Shown here piece by piece: positions 21,440 through 33,738 of a DNA stretch of 64,000 nucleotides (within the stretch, counting starts at the first letter, position 1; every line of letters starts with the position of its first letter). Under the pieces are notes generated by a model. The model had not been told where the DNA came from, did not search any database, and saw nothing but the letters and a program-made list of their open reading frames with translations. The position numbers were made by a program, and so were the translations under genes. The DNA is taken from NCBI GenBank assembly GCA_030765065.1, contig CM060989.1, forward strand, positions 63,564,001 through 63,628,000. Direction: 5' to 3'. The stretch comes from Deroplatys truncata. Lineage: Eukaryota > Arthropoda > Insecta > Mantodea > Mantidae.

Positions 21440-22850
21440 CTCAATTACTTTTTATTTTAGGTTTATTAATTTTGTACATGTCTAATTCTCGGAAGGTTAG
21501 CCTTAAGTTAGCTTTTTTTTTTTTTAATAATATATATATATATATAAAGCTTAAGTTTCTGAATTCAGAAAGGTTAAACTTAGGTTTTTCAATTTACGGA
21601 AGGTTAGCCTTAGGTTAGGTTTTTGTTTTATATAAGCTTAGGTTTCAGAATTCACGGAAGGTTAAGCTTAGGTTTCAGAATTCACGGAAGGTTAACCTTA
21701 GGTTAGGTTTTTGTTTTATATAAGCTTAGGTTTCTGAATTCACAGAAGGTTAACCTTAGGTTAGGTTTTTGTTTTATATAAGCTTAGGTTTCTGAATTCA
21801 CAGAAGGTTAACCTTAGGTTAGGTTGTTGTTTTATATAAGCTTAGGTTTCTGAATTCACGGAAGGTTAGCCTTAGGTTAGGTTTTTTTTATATAAACTTA
21901 GGTTTCTGAATTCATGGAAGGTTAGCCTTAGGTTAGGTTTTTTTTTATATAAACTTAGGTTTCTGAATTCACGGAAGGTTAGCCTTAGGTTAGGTTTTTG
22001 TTTTACATAAGCTTAGGTTTCTGAATTCACGGAAGGTTAGCCTTAGCTTAGGTTTCTGAATTCACGGAAGGTTAGCTTTAGGTTAGGTTTTTGTTTTATA
22101 TAAGCTTAGGTTTCTGAATTCACGGAAGGTTAGCCTTAGGTTAGGTTTTTTTTTTATATAAACTTAGGTTTCTGAATTCATGGAAGGTTAGCCTTAGGTT
22201 AGGTTTTTGTTTTATATAAGCTTAGGTTTCTGAATTCACAGAAGGTTAACCTTAGGTTAGGTTTTTGTTTTATATAAGCTTAGGTTTCTGAATTCATGGA
22301 AGGTTAACCTTAGGTTAGGTTTTTGTTTTATATAAGCTTAGGTTTCTGAATTCACAGAAGGTTAACCTTAGGTTAGGTTTTTGTTTTATATAAGCTTAGG
22401 TTTCTGAATTCACAGAAGGTTAGCCTTAGGTTAGGTTTTTTTTTATATAAACTTAGGTTTCTGAATTCACGGAAGGTTAGCCTTAGGTTAGGTTTTTGTT
22501 TTACATAAGCTTAGGTTTCTGAATTCACGGAAGGTTAGCCTTAGCTTAGGTTTCTGAATTCACAGAAGGTTAGCTTTAGGTTAGGTTTTTGTTTTATATA
22601 AGCTTAGGTTTCTGAATTCATGGAAGCTTAGCCTTAGGTTAGTTTTTTTTTTTTTTTACATAAACTTAGGTTTCTGAATTTACGTAAGGATATAAGCTTA
22701 GGTATCTTAATGCATGGAAGGTTAACCTTAGATAAGGCTTTCTTTAAATATAAGCTTAGGTTTCTGAATTCATGGAAGGCTAGCCTTAGGTTAGGGTTTT
22801 TTTTATATATAAGCTTAAATTTCTGAATTCACAGAAGGTTGAACTGTAAC
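21440..22850. repeat. 58-bp minisatellite array with TTAGG-rich unit
   Basis: About 23 tandem units of around 58 bp: TAAGCTTAGGTTTCTGAATT, then CACGGAAGGTTAGCCTTAGG, then TTAGGTTTTTGTTTTATA. Units drift at both ends and are most uniform in the middle. A shortened double unit with CCTTAGCTTAGG recurs at about 22011 and 22509, a 498-bp higher-order spacing. Each unit contains TTAGGTTAGG, equal to two insect telomere units, but the array is interstitial and its period is not telomeric. It lies in the PDZ-GEF intron. Confidence 0.95.
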
Positions 22851-23279
22851 TTTTCAATACCTAAGTGGTCTCTTACAATGCTGTATACACTATTTTCGCA
22901 TCCTGTGCATACCATTTTGTTTTGTATTATGCACTGTTACTCTGAATGTGTTGCGTTTTTGTCAGCGGCAATACAAAATGAAGAAGTAGTAACAACACAT
23001 TGCTTATTTCATGGATTTCATTTTTTATTTAGGTTGGCAGTTCCCATTTCGCATGTCTATTAGCGAAAAGATGGCTACGTTTGTTGTGTTCATATCACAA
23101 TTTTCCTATAAAAGTAAAACACCTAAAAGGGGCAGTCAGGTGGGCACCAGCTATTGACGAGATCACATCTACTTCTCGCTTTTATACGCGTTTTCAATGA
23201 AGACCAACTTAATTGAGAATTGCCACAAAAACTAGTCTACAAATATTATTAAAAAACAATGCACCCTATAAACACTTAC

Positions 23280-23486
23280 ATCCATGCTATCAGTGATATC
23301 TTCGTCTCCATCTGAATCCACAATGGACTCAATAAGACCAGAGAGATCCACCTCATCTGCTTCCAGAGAGCTCTGTACACTGGCCATTGTGTCTGAACCA
23401 CTGTATGCAGAACTAGTATCAGATGAATGTGAAGATCTGTTAGATTTGACATACAACTCAGGCCGGCCCGTCAATGCTGGGGAGAA
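23280..23486 (-). CDS. Gef26: PDZ-GEF exon: acidic Ser-rich N-terminal segment
   Basis: This 69-codon exon is phase 0 at both ends (acceptor TGATTACAG/TTC, donor GAT/GTAAGT on the minus strand). It starts FSPALTGRPELYVKSNRSSH and includes DTSSAYSGSDTMASVQSSLE, then DEVDLSGLIESIVDSDGDED. The Ser-rich and then acidic DLSGL..SxVDSD pattern is what precedes the cyclic-nucleotide domain in RAPGEF2-type proteins. It leads straight into [11 protein letters not shown] of the next exon. No fold is predicted; Ser-rich disorder suggests a regulatory, possibly phosphorylated, region (inference). Confidence 0.93.
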
Positions 23487-24277
23487 CTGTAATCAAAGTA
23501 TGCTCTGTTAAGTGTTTGTAACCAAACCAACCTATGTCCTCATTGTATGAGCATATTCTATGAATAAACTGGTATCTTTTCCTCCTTTGCCACTTCCACT
23601 TATCACAGGCTGTATATATCTTTTAAAAAAAATCAGCTTTTATATATAGTTTTGCCTCATCACTACAGCTTGGAAGTTGAAGATCTATAAACTACCTATA
23701 AAAAGACCTAATAACTATAAAAAAGAATTAAAATGTGATGAAAATTAATATTTTTAATAATTTTAGTTTTAATTACATATTTAAATAACAGTATAATACT
23801 TGACAAAAGGCATTAACATTACTACATAAGTCATTGTTAAAAGGGAATGTATGCCATTTGTCCATAAATTTTATTATTTATAGACTCATGATAAACATTA
23901 ATTCATCATGTAACACCCAAATATTATTCTTTGAAATACAGTTAAACATTTTTGCTTAAAAATACAAAATTTTAGTGGTATGAAACATACAGTGCAAAAA
24001 ACTTTATAAATAAAAGGCTTCTTTTTTCAGTCCTATTGTTTAGATTATGTTAATCTGTATAAATCATTGCTGTATTTTGCTCCATGTACAGGCTGTTAGT
24101 TGGCACTTTATGGCTGTGTAGTTTCTCTTGACGAACTACCAATATTTGAGCAAAATCATCACGAAATACAGTTAAAACGACAGGGTCCTATGGTTTCGAG
24201 ATTTAGGCCAACGTTAGGCTTACATTGGTTAGTACGTGTAAATGAACTGGATTCAAATAATGGGTATGATAAAAAAA
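23487..24277. other. Intron stretch without recognised feature
   Basis: AT-rich sequence between the exon and family H copy H2. A short open frame at 24100-24270 (LDELPIFEQNHHEIQ) has no recognisable relative and ends within the H2 boundary. Confidence 0.4.
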
Positions 24278-25089
24278 AAAATCTGATGTGCTACACTCGC
24301 ATGACTTTTCTACTCTTGTAAAAACTATTTTTACAAATGCTTATTCTCCGTATGCTTCATGTTAATCAAGATGTTAATCTTATTGCTAATTTTCTTGCAG
24401 GTGCAAGGGGAATATGGTAGTATTTAAGCGATAGTCAAATCTTTTAAGAGCTGGTTGCTATGTGGCGAATTCCATTCTCTTTGTATGTACAGGACATAAA
24501 AAAATTAATAACGAATTTGAGAAAAAGTATAAGTATTGGAATATTTAAGGGAATAACAAGCAATATCTCGAAAATGGTTCACTCAACAAAAAAAATGTAT
24601 ATGACATAAATTGTGTATTTTAACACGATCTAAATTTTCTGTGTGGCAAAATTTTGTCTATCTCTTATGGTTTACCAGTTAAGCAAAAGTCGTTCACAAT
24701 GAAGAATACTGATATGCATTTCATTCGTCATACAAATATCTTAAACATATGATATTTTAATCAAAATCGTTAGAGCCGTTTTTGAGCAAATTAAAATTTT
24801 CAAAAAATGTTCCAAGTAAAGGGTAATCTGGGGTGGGGGATTTTCTTGAAAACCTTCGTGTCGCATTTCTGGAAGATACTGAACCTAAATACCAAGTTTG
24901 GTGTTTATCCGACTGTTCGTTTCTGAGTTATGCTGTTCACAGACAGACACACACGCGGACATGTTTCCAAAAATGCTTTTTTTTTATTCAGGGGGCTTCA
25001 AAACATGTATTTCTGGTGAAATCCCGGTATAAAATTTTTGGGTGGAATACAATACTTCCCCTTCTTACTATACGTAGAAGAGAAAGTAA
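24278..25089 (+). mobile_element. Family H element H2
   Basis: Complete copy: AAAATCTGATGTGCTACACT at the left after an 11-A run, a GACACACACG tract internally, and TACGTAGAAGAGAAAGTAA at the right. It is somewhat diverged from H1; a central segment around GGAGACATTCCCAG is deleted. It lies in the PDZ-GEF intron between the exons at 23280 and 26187. Confidence 0.87.
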
Positions 25090-26186
25090 AAATATGGGCA
25101 GTAAAAGAGCTGGGAACAAACTTCAGATACTTGCCTTGCTACTCTCCCCGATTGTACTAATGCAGTTGGGTTGGCAGTTTCCTCTGCACATGTGCAGTAT
25201 TAATCACCACTTTGTTGACATAACGCAATGAATGTACTATTATGAAAATATCTTAAACAAGGAAGGAGGGTGGATTACAGGCCATGTAAGTGTCCAATCT
25301 CCTCTTAAAGCCACAGCATTTTTGTTCCTTAAATTACTATTTTTTTGGTAGGTACATCAAAGTTAAGTAGATATGGAGCTGTTATCTCATTGTCTTTTAG
25401 AACTGAGAAACTCAACATAAGGGGAAGTTGCAAAACAAAGTGTTTAAAAAATGCAAATAAGCACAAATAAAACCTACTATTTTCTGGCCTACAGTGAACC
25501 AAAATTAACATATATTATGCTGCGCCTTGACTTCGGAAAGTTAAAAACAAAAAGGATTTTTCCTCAACTTCCAAGCCTTACTCATTACACATGTGCCACA
25601 CTTCTAACAGCATGCTGTTTAATCGAAGGAAATGTAATGAACTTCCCCCTACACACAGTTTTCTGCTCTTCTTAAAATCTTTTCCGTTTTTCCTGTGATG
25701 ACAGGAGTCAGTAACATTTTTCTATGTAATAAACTAGCATAATAGCGTAACAAACCCAAAAGTTAGTAAATGTTTCTCTTAATCACCAAAAGTATCTCTA
25801 ATGTTTTTCATGTGTTTAAAAATATGTTTCAAAGCAAATATATATTTTAATAATATAATATACGTTTGTCTTACTTATTTACTCTGTATATGTTACAGGT
25901 GCTATCAGATGTACTTGTTGCAGAAACATTTTATAGACTTTAACTTCTGATATAATAGAAATAAGTTTGTGCACCCTGTTGAGGATGCAAGACAATACCA
26001 ACATAACCTCATCTCATCTTTACCTTCACCTTCACTTAGCTAAATAACGCTTTCGTTGATTCAAAGACTGCAGTTATTTAATGGGTTTTTGTTTGTCATT
26101 AAAAACAAGAAGAAAAAAAAGATCATAAAAAGCACCATAACACAGAGATTTCTTTCCATTGTGGATTAAACTTTGGCAATACATAC
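25090..26186. other. Intron stretch without recognised feature
   Basis: AT-rich intron. Short open frames around 25451-25675 show no family signature. Nothing else can be supported. Confidence 0.4.
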
Positions 26187-26300
26187 TGTGTCTCCAAAGA
26201 CTAAGTTGACATCTCCACCACCAACTCGGTCCATGTTGCCTGATGTTACTGTGATTCCGCCTCCTCCCCCTCTTCCAGTTTGCACCTCAGGATAGTCGAT
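26187..26300 (-). CDS. Gef26: Probable upstream PDZ-GEF exon (Gly-rich)
   Basis: A 38-codon open segment has a strong acceptor (CTGTTTTGATTTCAG/ATC) and donor (ACA/GTATGT) on the minus strand, and is phase 0 at both ends like the next exon. The translation starts IDYPEVQTGRGGGGGITVTS and ends DVNLVFGDT. I do not recognise a conserved motif in it; the call rests on splice signals, matching phase and codon bias in an otherwise AT-rich, stop-rich region. It could be an alternatively used exon. No upstream exon or start codon was found to its right. Confidence 0.7.
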
Positions 26301-27714
26301 CTGAAATCAAAACAGAAGAAAATTAGGTCATATTTCTGGTAAACTTGCACGTATGCCATAAGCATGCTTATGAAAGTTTGTGTTACCTCAAACATTTTTA
26401 CAGAACTTTGCTCTTAATGCACTACTCTGAAAAGTTTTGCAAAGCACAATTAACGCTTTTTGCATAAGCCTTTAAAAGTCTTCAAAGAAGCAGCTCTACA
26501 AAATGTGAGGTTATGTTCCCATGTTCACACGAATTTTAGTCTTTCGCATTAACTGTCATCATTATTCGTAATATTTTATATTCATCCAGCGTTATAGAAA
26601 AGTATTACACATCCATTAGGTAAAACATTCTTAAAAAGAGTAATGTATTTCACCAGGGTATACTTCACTTTCTCGCGTACCTTTCTTTTCTTCCTCGAAA
26701 TAATACCTAACTCACACGCTACATTCGATAACATGTTCTATGAGGATTTAACTTCCTAACACCAAACATTAGAAATACTGATGCTTTTTCATTAAAACAG
26801 TCCAAGTTCATATCGAATAACAACTTCCGTACACAAGATGAAAACAGCGCAACATCAGCTTTATCATAGCAGTAGGGCCAACATTATGCGGTTCACAATC
26901 GAAATCAGCTCTTAACAAATTATTGCGGAACAAACTATGAACTAATCTAATTAAAATACAATAATGGTGTTTTAAATATATTATTTAGAGATCAAACTTC
27001 AATATTAATCCTCTTGAAAGATATTAGAACAACGTAGATGAACATTATCCTTTCTCGTAAACAGAGAAGTAATGCCAACGTGTGTTGTAACACCTGAAAA
27101 GCGAATTTCTTCCTTTTTAAAATGCAGAATGGACTGCAATTTACTGTGGTGGACTGTGATTTCCTTTCTGAAGTGAGCGTTTTTAGTTTGCTCCGTTCTT
27201 TATTTGCATTCCTTTGAATGTCATTTTGTTTTTAAGGTTAAATTAGGTTCTGTTTTTACGGTTTGTCATATTTTGATTAGTTTACTGAATACTGATGCTT
27301 TCATACAATCAAGTGAAGTTGGAATGCACGCCCTCCTAACTTTTTAATAACTATGGAGGTATTTCTGGAAAAAGAAAAATTTACAGCAAAAGATAAAGCA
27401 AACAGTTAAAGTAATTTATGACCATAATCAATGGTAATCAAAGAAATATTAATAAAACTCACCCTATGAAGCTTGGTAAAATGATTTTTGGAAATAGTTT
27501 CATAGTAAAAGAATATAATTACCACTATGGGGGTAAAATGAAGTAGAAGACGCTAATGAATTTTTGAATTTAGATTTTGATTCTAAAAACAATGTATTTT
27601 TTATTATAACTGTATGGTAAAGGGTATAATTAGAGGTGTTGATACATAACTATCAGAGGAGGAATTAAAAAATATGGTAATTCTGAAATCTTAAATGTTC
27701 ATACGTTCACAAGA
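26301..27714. other. Upstream stretch without recognised feature
   Basis: AT-rich DNA to the right of the last supported PDZ-GEF exon. It is either a further intron or 5' flank. No exon, promoter element or repeat boundary could be supported by eye. Confidence 0.4.
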
Positions 27715-29270
27715 AAGATTCAGAATACAGTGAATGGCCAAATGAAGACAGTCCTCACCAAGACAGTACTAATTACTTTTAGAGCACAAATGCTATGTAG
27801 AAATGTTTTAATTTTTGGAATTTCTTGTGAGGTCATTGATTTTGAAGAAAAGTCCTTAAATGCAAAAATTGTTTGCTGTTTGGACATTCTTTCAAATTTT
27901 GCAAGAAAGAAGTCAGATGTAATAAATGTGGAGACCAACCTCTGAAAAAGCCTGCTACTCGGACAAAAAAAAAAAATGTATAAATTGTGAAAATGATCAC
28001 AAAGCTAGAATATCAATTCAGGTTAAAAGCCATGAAAAAAGTTAATGTTATTGAGAGTATCAAGGCAAGGCTCATATCATGGGAAAGAAAACTTTTGTGG
28101 ATAAATGGTTCAAAACAATTCTTAAAGTAGGTATTTCTAAGTTCATCTCTCTATGCACAGTAGCTTCCAAAGAATTAAAACTCCTTATAAAATAACAATG
28201 CAAAGAATCCACTCAACACTAATGTGTTCAATGAAAGAAATCAATCCTGAATGAATCTGAATTATTGAAAACAAAATGGAATTAAAAAAGAAATAAATAA
28301 TAAAGTAGGTGAGGAAATAAGTCGAGATAATGGGATTACAACAGTAGAAGATACTGTAGGTTCTCCTATTAAAAGTTTAAACTCGAAAGAACATGACGAT
28401 AAAGATACATTCATGATAACAAACTTTTAGTTCAAAACGTATAAATTTAGAGTACCCAACTATAAAATAATTAGATTGGATAAACAAAATAGGTGGAGAT
28501 GTTATGGTTGGATACAAGGAGAATATAACTATGATATTCAAAATTTAGATAATTCAGTCCATGGTATTATGCTACAATTTGGAGCAACATTCTCAATATT
28601 TACAGAAAACCCAACTCAGATATACATACAATTTTTGGAAAACAATCTTCTCATATAACATAAATGAAGGGAATTATAAGTGTAGACTAATGATGAAAGC
28701 ATTAACATTATGAATATTCTTTTGTAAAAACAATTATCTGATGAGCTTATTTGGTGGGACAAAGAGTGCAAAGATGCAATACAAAAATGGAAAGATTGCA
28801 TAAAATAATTTTAGGAGAGGCTTAGAAAAGCTCTTCTTCTTCTTCTTTCTCTGTTTACACCCCGGGTGCCTGGGGTCAGAGGCCCGTCGAGGAACAGACA
28901 CTCATGGATCAAACAGAATATCCAGGATAGGTGAACAGCCCGATGCCTGGTATGGGAGGAAGGAAGGAAGTAGATGATACGAAATGATGGTAAAATGGAT
29001 GAAAGAAAAGGTGATGATGGAGTAGTTGGTGGACTGAACGGCGGGGGAAAGCGGAGAACCCAGAGAAAACCTGCCCAGATGCTCTTTGTCCACCACAAAT
29101 CACACATGCGGGTCCCTGGGATTGAACCCGGGCCGCCTCGGTGAGAGGCGAGCAGTCTAAGCACTCGGCCACAGCGCCGCCACTTAGAAAACTTCCTACT
29201 CATAAAGGAACAAATGGTAGCTACTAAGAGAGTATTAAACCTAACTAAAAGGGGGGGGGAAAGGCTCCTT
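27715..29270 (+). pseudogene. Degraded non-LTR retrotransposon (LINE)
   Basis: A zinc-knuckle segment at 27865-28045 reads GHSFKFCKKEVRCNKCGDQP and later KKKKCINCENDHKA, the CCHC pattern of LINE ORF1 proteins. An endonuclease-to-RT linker follows at 28740-28800 (IWWDKECKDAIQKWKDC), and a further linker piece (KEQMVATKRVLN) resumes at 29195. A SINE splits the last two pieces. Frames are broken throughout and the reverse transcriptase core is missing. Confidence 0.72.
28830..29182 (-). mobile_element. tRNA-Leu/Ser-like SINE family E
   Basis: The minus-strand head GGCGCTGTGGCCGAGTGCTT and GGGTTCAATCCCAGG give A- and B-box sequences of class II tRNA type. A 250-bp body (TTCTCTGGGTTCTCCGC) and a short (AAG)n tail at the left follow. 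A perfect 9-bp duplication CTTAGAAAA flanks it (28821-28829, 29183-29191). It is inserted into the LINE pseudogene. Confidence 0.9.
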
Positions 29271-29584
29271 TCACTCATTTTGATTAATATAATGCTTTAA
29301 ACTTCTCTCCGACAAGAAATTAATGGTGACAAAACAAAACAAATATTTGTTTGCTGTCATATCAAGCAATGCAGTCACCCATGAAAATACATACTTTTGT
29401 TAATTCTGAAATTGTTGGTAGAGTAAAGATAAAGTATGCAACACATATAGAAGGCTGATTTCTGGACTTGTTGCTTAAATAATTATTTAGTCTTTTGGGC
29501 TTGCAGGAATTGAAGTTATAAGCTGTCATAGACTTCTAACTGGCTTACCCAAAGTGACTTGAAATCTAGAATGACAATTTAATT

Positions 29585-30515
29585 AAGGGGACAAGGTACT
29601 CTGAAATCACACTTTTTTGTTTTAGGCACTAATAAAATCTCTATTATTTCCAGTTTCAGAAATTATATACTTTTTGGGGGTTACAAGGTTTTTAAGACAT
29701 TTAAATACCATTTAAATGCTAGTCTACATTTCTTTAAAGCTGTCATGTAACACACCTTTTTAGGAGATTTTGGTATCTTTCAACAACGAGCGACTATATC
29801 ATGCCCAGCGAGCAGTTCAGCAATTAACAAAAGAGGCCAGGACCAAGAGAAGGCAATCAGAAAAGCTGAAGCAATCCAGGAATGAAGGTGCAGATGATTA
29901 TGACCCTGGAATGTACTGAAGTGTGTCAGCATTTTAATGTTCAAACTTTAAATTCAGTTTTCTCAAAACATTTTTGGATACTTTTTTTCTCAGAAAGTAT
30001 GAGAGGTATAGAGTTGAAATTTTCAGTACATGTATGCAACACATAGTTAAACTTTCTGAACCACCATCATAATTTTATAATGTATATTAGTGATATTAAA
30101 AAAGCAACAACATTGTACATTTTCCACATTTTTACTTTTTTGACTTTGCAAATAATTTGTTTTCAATTTCCAGTGAACTGATATACATAACTAAATAATT
30201 TAGGTTCAGAAGGTAGCTGATTATACTAAGAACAAGTGCGCAAAAGTTGATTCTGTATTGCAAGTAGTATCAGAGAAAAGGTACATGAATTCACATGTTT
30301 TAAGAGTAAATTTTATTATTTTTTGCTGAATGAAATAATTTCTACAGACTCAACTACATAAGCTATCAATGCAAGCAACCACTTGAAATAATAGTCTTGA
30401 TTTGTAGAATAATCCATAAAAAATTTAGGGAAAAACCATTAAGAACTTTAAGAGCAGTGGTAATTTAACACACTTAAGGTGTAATTTCCATGTGTTCAGA
30501 CTACCTTGTCCCTTT
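29585..30515 (+). mobile_element. DNA transposon remnant with GGGACAAGGTA ends
   Basis: Inverted ends GGGGACAAGGTACTCTGAAA (left) and AGGGACAAGGTAGTCTGAAC (right, read inward) bound about 930 bp. Inside, 29764-29919 encodes a short basic C-terminus ending in a stop, ERLYHAQRAVQQLTKEARTK then DDYDPGMY. That style of tail resembles proteins of mutator-like elements, but this is from memory of the pattern and is only suggestive. No exact target duplication is visible in the AT-rich flanks. Confidence 0.55.
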
Positions 30516-30559
30516 AATTTAACCTATCTCCGTTCCTCAGAAATATGTGTACTAAGGTA

Positions 30560-31150
30560 CCCTGTCCCCAGAACACTCCCTCTCTCTCCCTCTGTGTGTC
30601 TGCAAACAGCATAACCCAAAAACAATTAATACCAAATTTGTTATGTAAATTCATTTTCTAAGGATGTGATACAATGATTTTCAAGAAAATCCCCCCATTC
30701 CAAAATACCTTTTACATAGAACTTTTTTTTCGTTATTTTTTAATTTCTTAAAAATGGTTGTAACAATTTTGATTAAAATATTAAGCATTTAAGATATCGG
30801 TATGGCAAATAAAATATATATCTTGAATTTTCTGGGGGATAGCTTCATTCTGAATGAATTTTGTATAATTTGTATAACTGATAAACCATAAAAGGAGGAC
30901 AAAAGCTTACTGCATCAAAAATGTAGGTTTGTTTAAAATATGGTCTTAATATTAAATAATTCTTTTGTAGCATTAACCACTTCTTAGATATTCCTTTTTA
31001 TTGGTTTGAATTTTCAATTTACACTTTTCTGAAAATTTCAGCCATTCAGTTGTTTCTTGTGGTCATACTAAGAGAATAATTTCTAAGCCAGCATATATTG
31101 GGACTCACTTTTTAAATATTTGACTTGCTCCAGCCTCCTGTATCGCTTTG
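30560..31150 (-). mobile_element. Family H fragment, old, minus strand
   Basis: It contains the family's CTGTGTGTCTGCAAACAGCA microsatellite, TTTTCAAGAAAATCCCCCCA and AACTGATAAACCATAAAAGG segments in reverse order. The hairpin end is missing, and divergence from H1 is much higher than for H3. Confidence 0.7.
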
Positions 31151-31216
31151 CCCACTACAAAATATATAATCAAACCATTTCTGTAGAGGTTGACACACAC
31201 ACACACACACACAAAA

Positions 31217-32068
31217 AAATCTGATGTGTTACACTTACATGACTTTCTCTACTCTTGTACAAACCATTTTTACAAACGCTTATTCTCCATATGCTTCATG
31301 TTAATTGAGATGTTAATCTTATTGCTAATTTTGTTGATGTAAGGGGAATTGCTAGGCTTTAAGCGATAGTCAAATATTTTAAGAGGTGGTTACTATGTGG
31401 AGTATTCCATTCTCTTTGCATTACCAGAACAAACAAAAAAAAAAAGTGAATAACGGATTTGAGAAAAAGTATAAGTATTGGAAAATTTAAAGGCATAACA
31501 AGCAACATCTCGAAAATGGTTCACCCAACAAAAAAAAAATGTATATGACATAAATTGTGTATTTTAACACGGTCTACATTTTTTGTGTAGTAAACTTTTG
31601 TCTATCTCTTATGGTTTACCAGTTATGCAAAAGTCGTTCACAATGAAGAATACTTTTGGAGACATTCCCAGAAAATTCGAGATATACATTTCATTTGTCA
31701 TGAAAATATCTTAAACATACGATATTTTAATCAAAATCGTTAGAGCCATTTTTGAGAAAATTAAAATTTTCGAAAAATGTTCCATGTAAAGGGTAATTTG
31801 GGGTGGGGAAATTTTCTTGAAATCCTTTGTGTCGCATCTCTGGAAGATACTGAACCTAAATACCAAGTTTGGTGTTTATCTGACTGTTCGTTTCTGAGTT
31901 ATGCTGTTCACAGATAGACATACAGACACATACACGGACATGTTTCCAAAAATGTTTTTTTTTTGGATTCGGGGGTCTCAAAACATGTATTTCGGTGAAA
32001 TCTCGGTATCGAATTTTTGGGTGGAATGCAATACTTCCCCTACTTACTATACGTAGTAGAGAAAGTAA
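31217..32068 (+). mobile_element. Family H element H3
   Basis: Complete copy inserted at the end of a (CA)n run. The left end is AAAATCTGATGTGTTACACT and the right end TATACGTAGTAGAGAAAGTAA. It lies next to the older minus-strand fragment. Confidence 0.88.
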
Positions 32069-32419
32069 TAGAAAAAGAAGTTTTTAAAAGAAAGGTTTGT
32101 AGATCTTCCTGTATCGCTTTGTGGCTATGAAAAGTGTAATCCAACCATTTCTGTAGATATAAACATGAATAAGATAGAAAAGGAAGGTCTTAAATAATAG
32201 TTTGTGTTAGTCATGTGAACCCATGAGATTTTTACTTCCTCTGCTATTTACATAGTAGGTTCCTGATTCCAAATAAAGCATTTTTAAAAGAAGGTGTGGT
32301 ATGATAACCGAGCTCTTGACAGGGCATGGACGTTCAATAAGTTATCTATCTAAGGCGTGACCTCGCACATGCAGTTGGGACATATTTTGACATGTCACAG
32401 ACTCAGTTACAAATCAGTC

Positions 32420-33485
32420 TGAGGTAAGTGCTGGCAGTAAGAGGTTGGCAAGTGCAGTGGTGTGGGGGTCTACAATGAACACGAGGAATTTGGAACTTCG
32501 TACCGTGATAAAAATTCCTCACAAAGGAAAGTAAGAAGCCGAAAAAAATCCATGAAAGGATGAATGCTGTATATGGTGATGCTTTATCGTCCTACTACCA
32601 AGTAATGTTTTGGTCCAAGCAATTTAATCGGGTCAGGGAATGGATTGAAGATGATCCACGTTCAGGTCGGCCAGTGGAAGCATCTTCAAAGGAAATGTGC
32701 CCAAAAGTGAAGGATATGGTTTAGGAAAGTTGCATTAAGATCAATGTTATAGCTCATGAGCTGTGTATTTCAGCTGGCACAGTTTTCAGCATCATCCATA
32801 CAGTCTTGATGTCAAAGATCAGTTGCCGATGGGTGCCACGAATGTTAACAGCTAAACAGAAAGATGTCAGCAATTTTGTGAAGAGACTTTAGACATGCTT
32901 AGAGCAAACCCAGGAAACTTCTTCTCGAGAATTGTTACAGGGGATGAAACATGGGTCCATCATCATGATCCAGAGACCAAACAAGAGTCCATGCAATGGA
33001 AGCCCCCAAGAAAATTCGTGTGCAACAATCAGCCGGAAAGATTTTGATAAGTGTTTTGGGACTCAGAAGGTTTTCTATTTTTGGAATTCATGCCACACAA
33101 GACAACATTACTGGAAACATCTATGCTTCCACAATGATAGCAATATCAAGCAGAAACGCCGTGGAAAGTTGTCGGCTGGTGTTCTGCTGACAATGCACCC
33201 GCACACAAGTCGCGTATATCGCAGGCTGCCATCTAGGAGTGTGGCTTCGTAGAGCTTAACCATCCACCTTACAGTCCAGACCGGCTCCCAGTGACTATTT
33301 TCTGTTCAGAAACCTTTAAAACCTTCTGTGCGTGGGCGACGATTTTCCGATGATAACACAGTCAAGGAAGCTGTAACAGGGTATCTTGTCACCCAAATGT
33401 TTCATTTTTTCTGAGGGTATTCAATCACTGGAGGGAAGTGGACTAAGTGCGTTGCAGTCAAGGGGCACTACATTGAAAAATCATC
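32420..33485 (+). pseudogene. Mariner-type transposase, many frameshifts
   Basis: Catalytic-region landmarks appear in order in shifting frames: FSRIVTGDETWVHHHDPETK (first Asp) at about 32919-32980, SADNAPAHKSR (second Asp) at 33187-33220, and NHPPYSPD (third Asp) near 33259-33285. Frame changes at 33000-33060 and 33280-33300 and several stops make it non-functional. I could not place its terminal repeats with confidence. Confidence 0.85.
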
Positions 33486-33489
33486 AGGT

Positions 33490-33738
33490 AAGTTTCATCA
33501 ATTTAATTTTCATGATCAGGTAAAAAAATTATTAAACACCTACAAACAAGGAATCTTTAGAGAGGAACCAGTATATAACAAAGAGGATGAAACTGCCTCT
33601 CATATAATCTTCAAATGTGAAGCACTGGGTAGGAATAGATATGAACTTTTGAGTCTGATAAACCCAAATGATTTTTCTAAAGAAAACGTGGTTAATAAAC
33701 TATTCTCTCTAATTAAAGGGACAGGACTATTTAACTAA
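33490..33738 (+). pseudogene. 3' end of a LINE (post-RT Cys/His segment)
   Basis: An open frame reads QVKKLLNTYKQGIFREEPVY, then NKEDETASHIIFKCEALGRN and RYELLSL, ending at a stop at 33738. The pattern EDETASHIIFKCEALxxxRY is the terminal zinc-binding-like segment of non-LTR reverse transcriptases with an RNase H domain. It is a short 5'-truncated fragment abutting the mariner remnant. Confidence 0.7.

Noticed and set aside
21440..22850. TTAGG-rich array as a telomere or telomere-fusion site
   Set aside because: The unit is 58 bp with only two TTAGG per unit and lies within an intron of a coding gene, so it is a minisatellite and not a (TTAGG)n tract.
21440..22850. Regular repeats as a CRISPR array
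   Set aside because: There are no unique spacers between repeats, the genome is eukaryotic and no cas genes are present.
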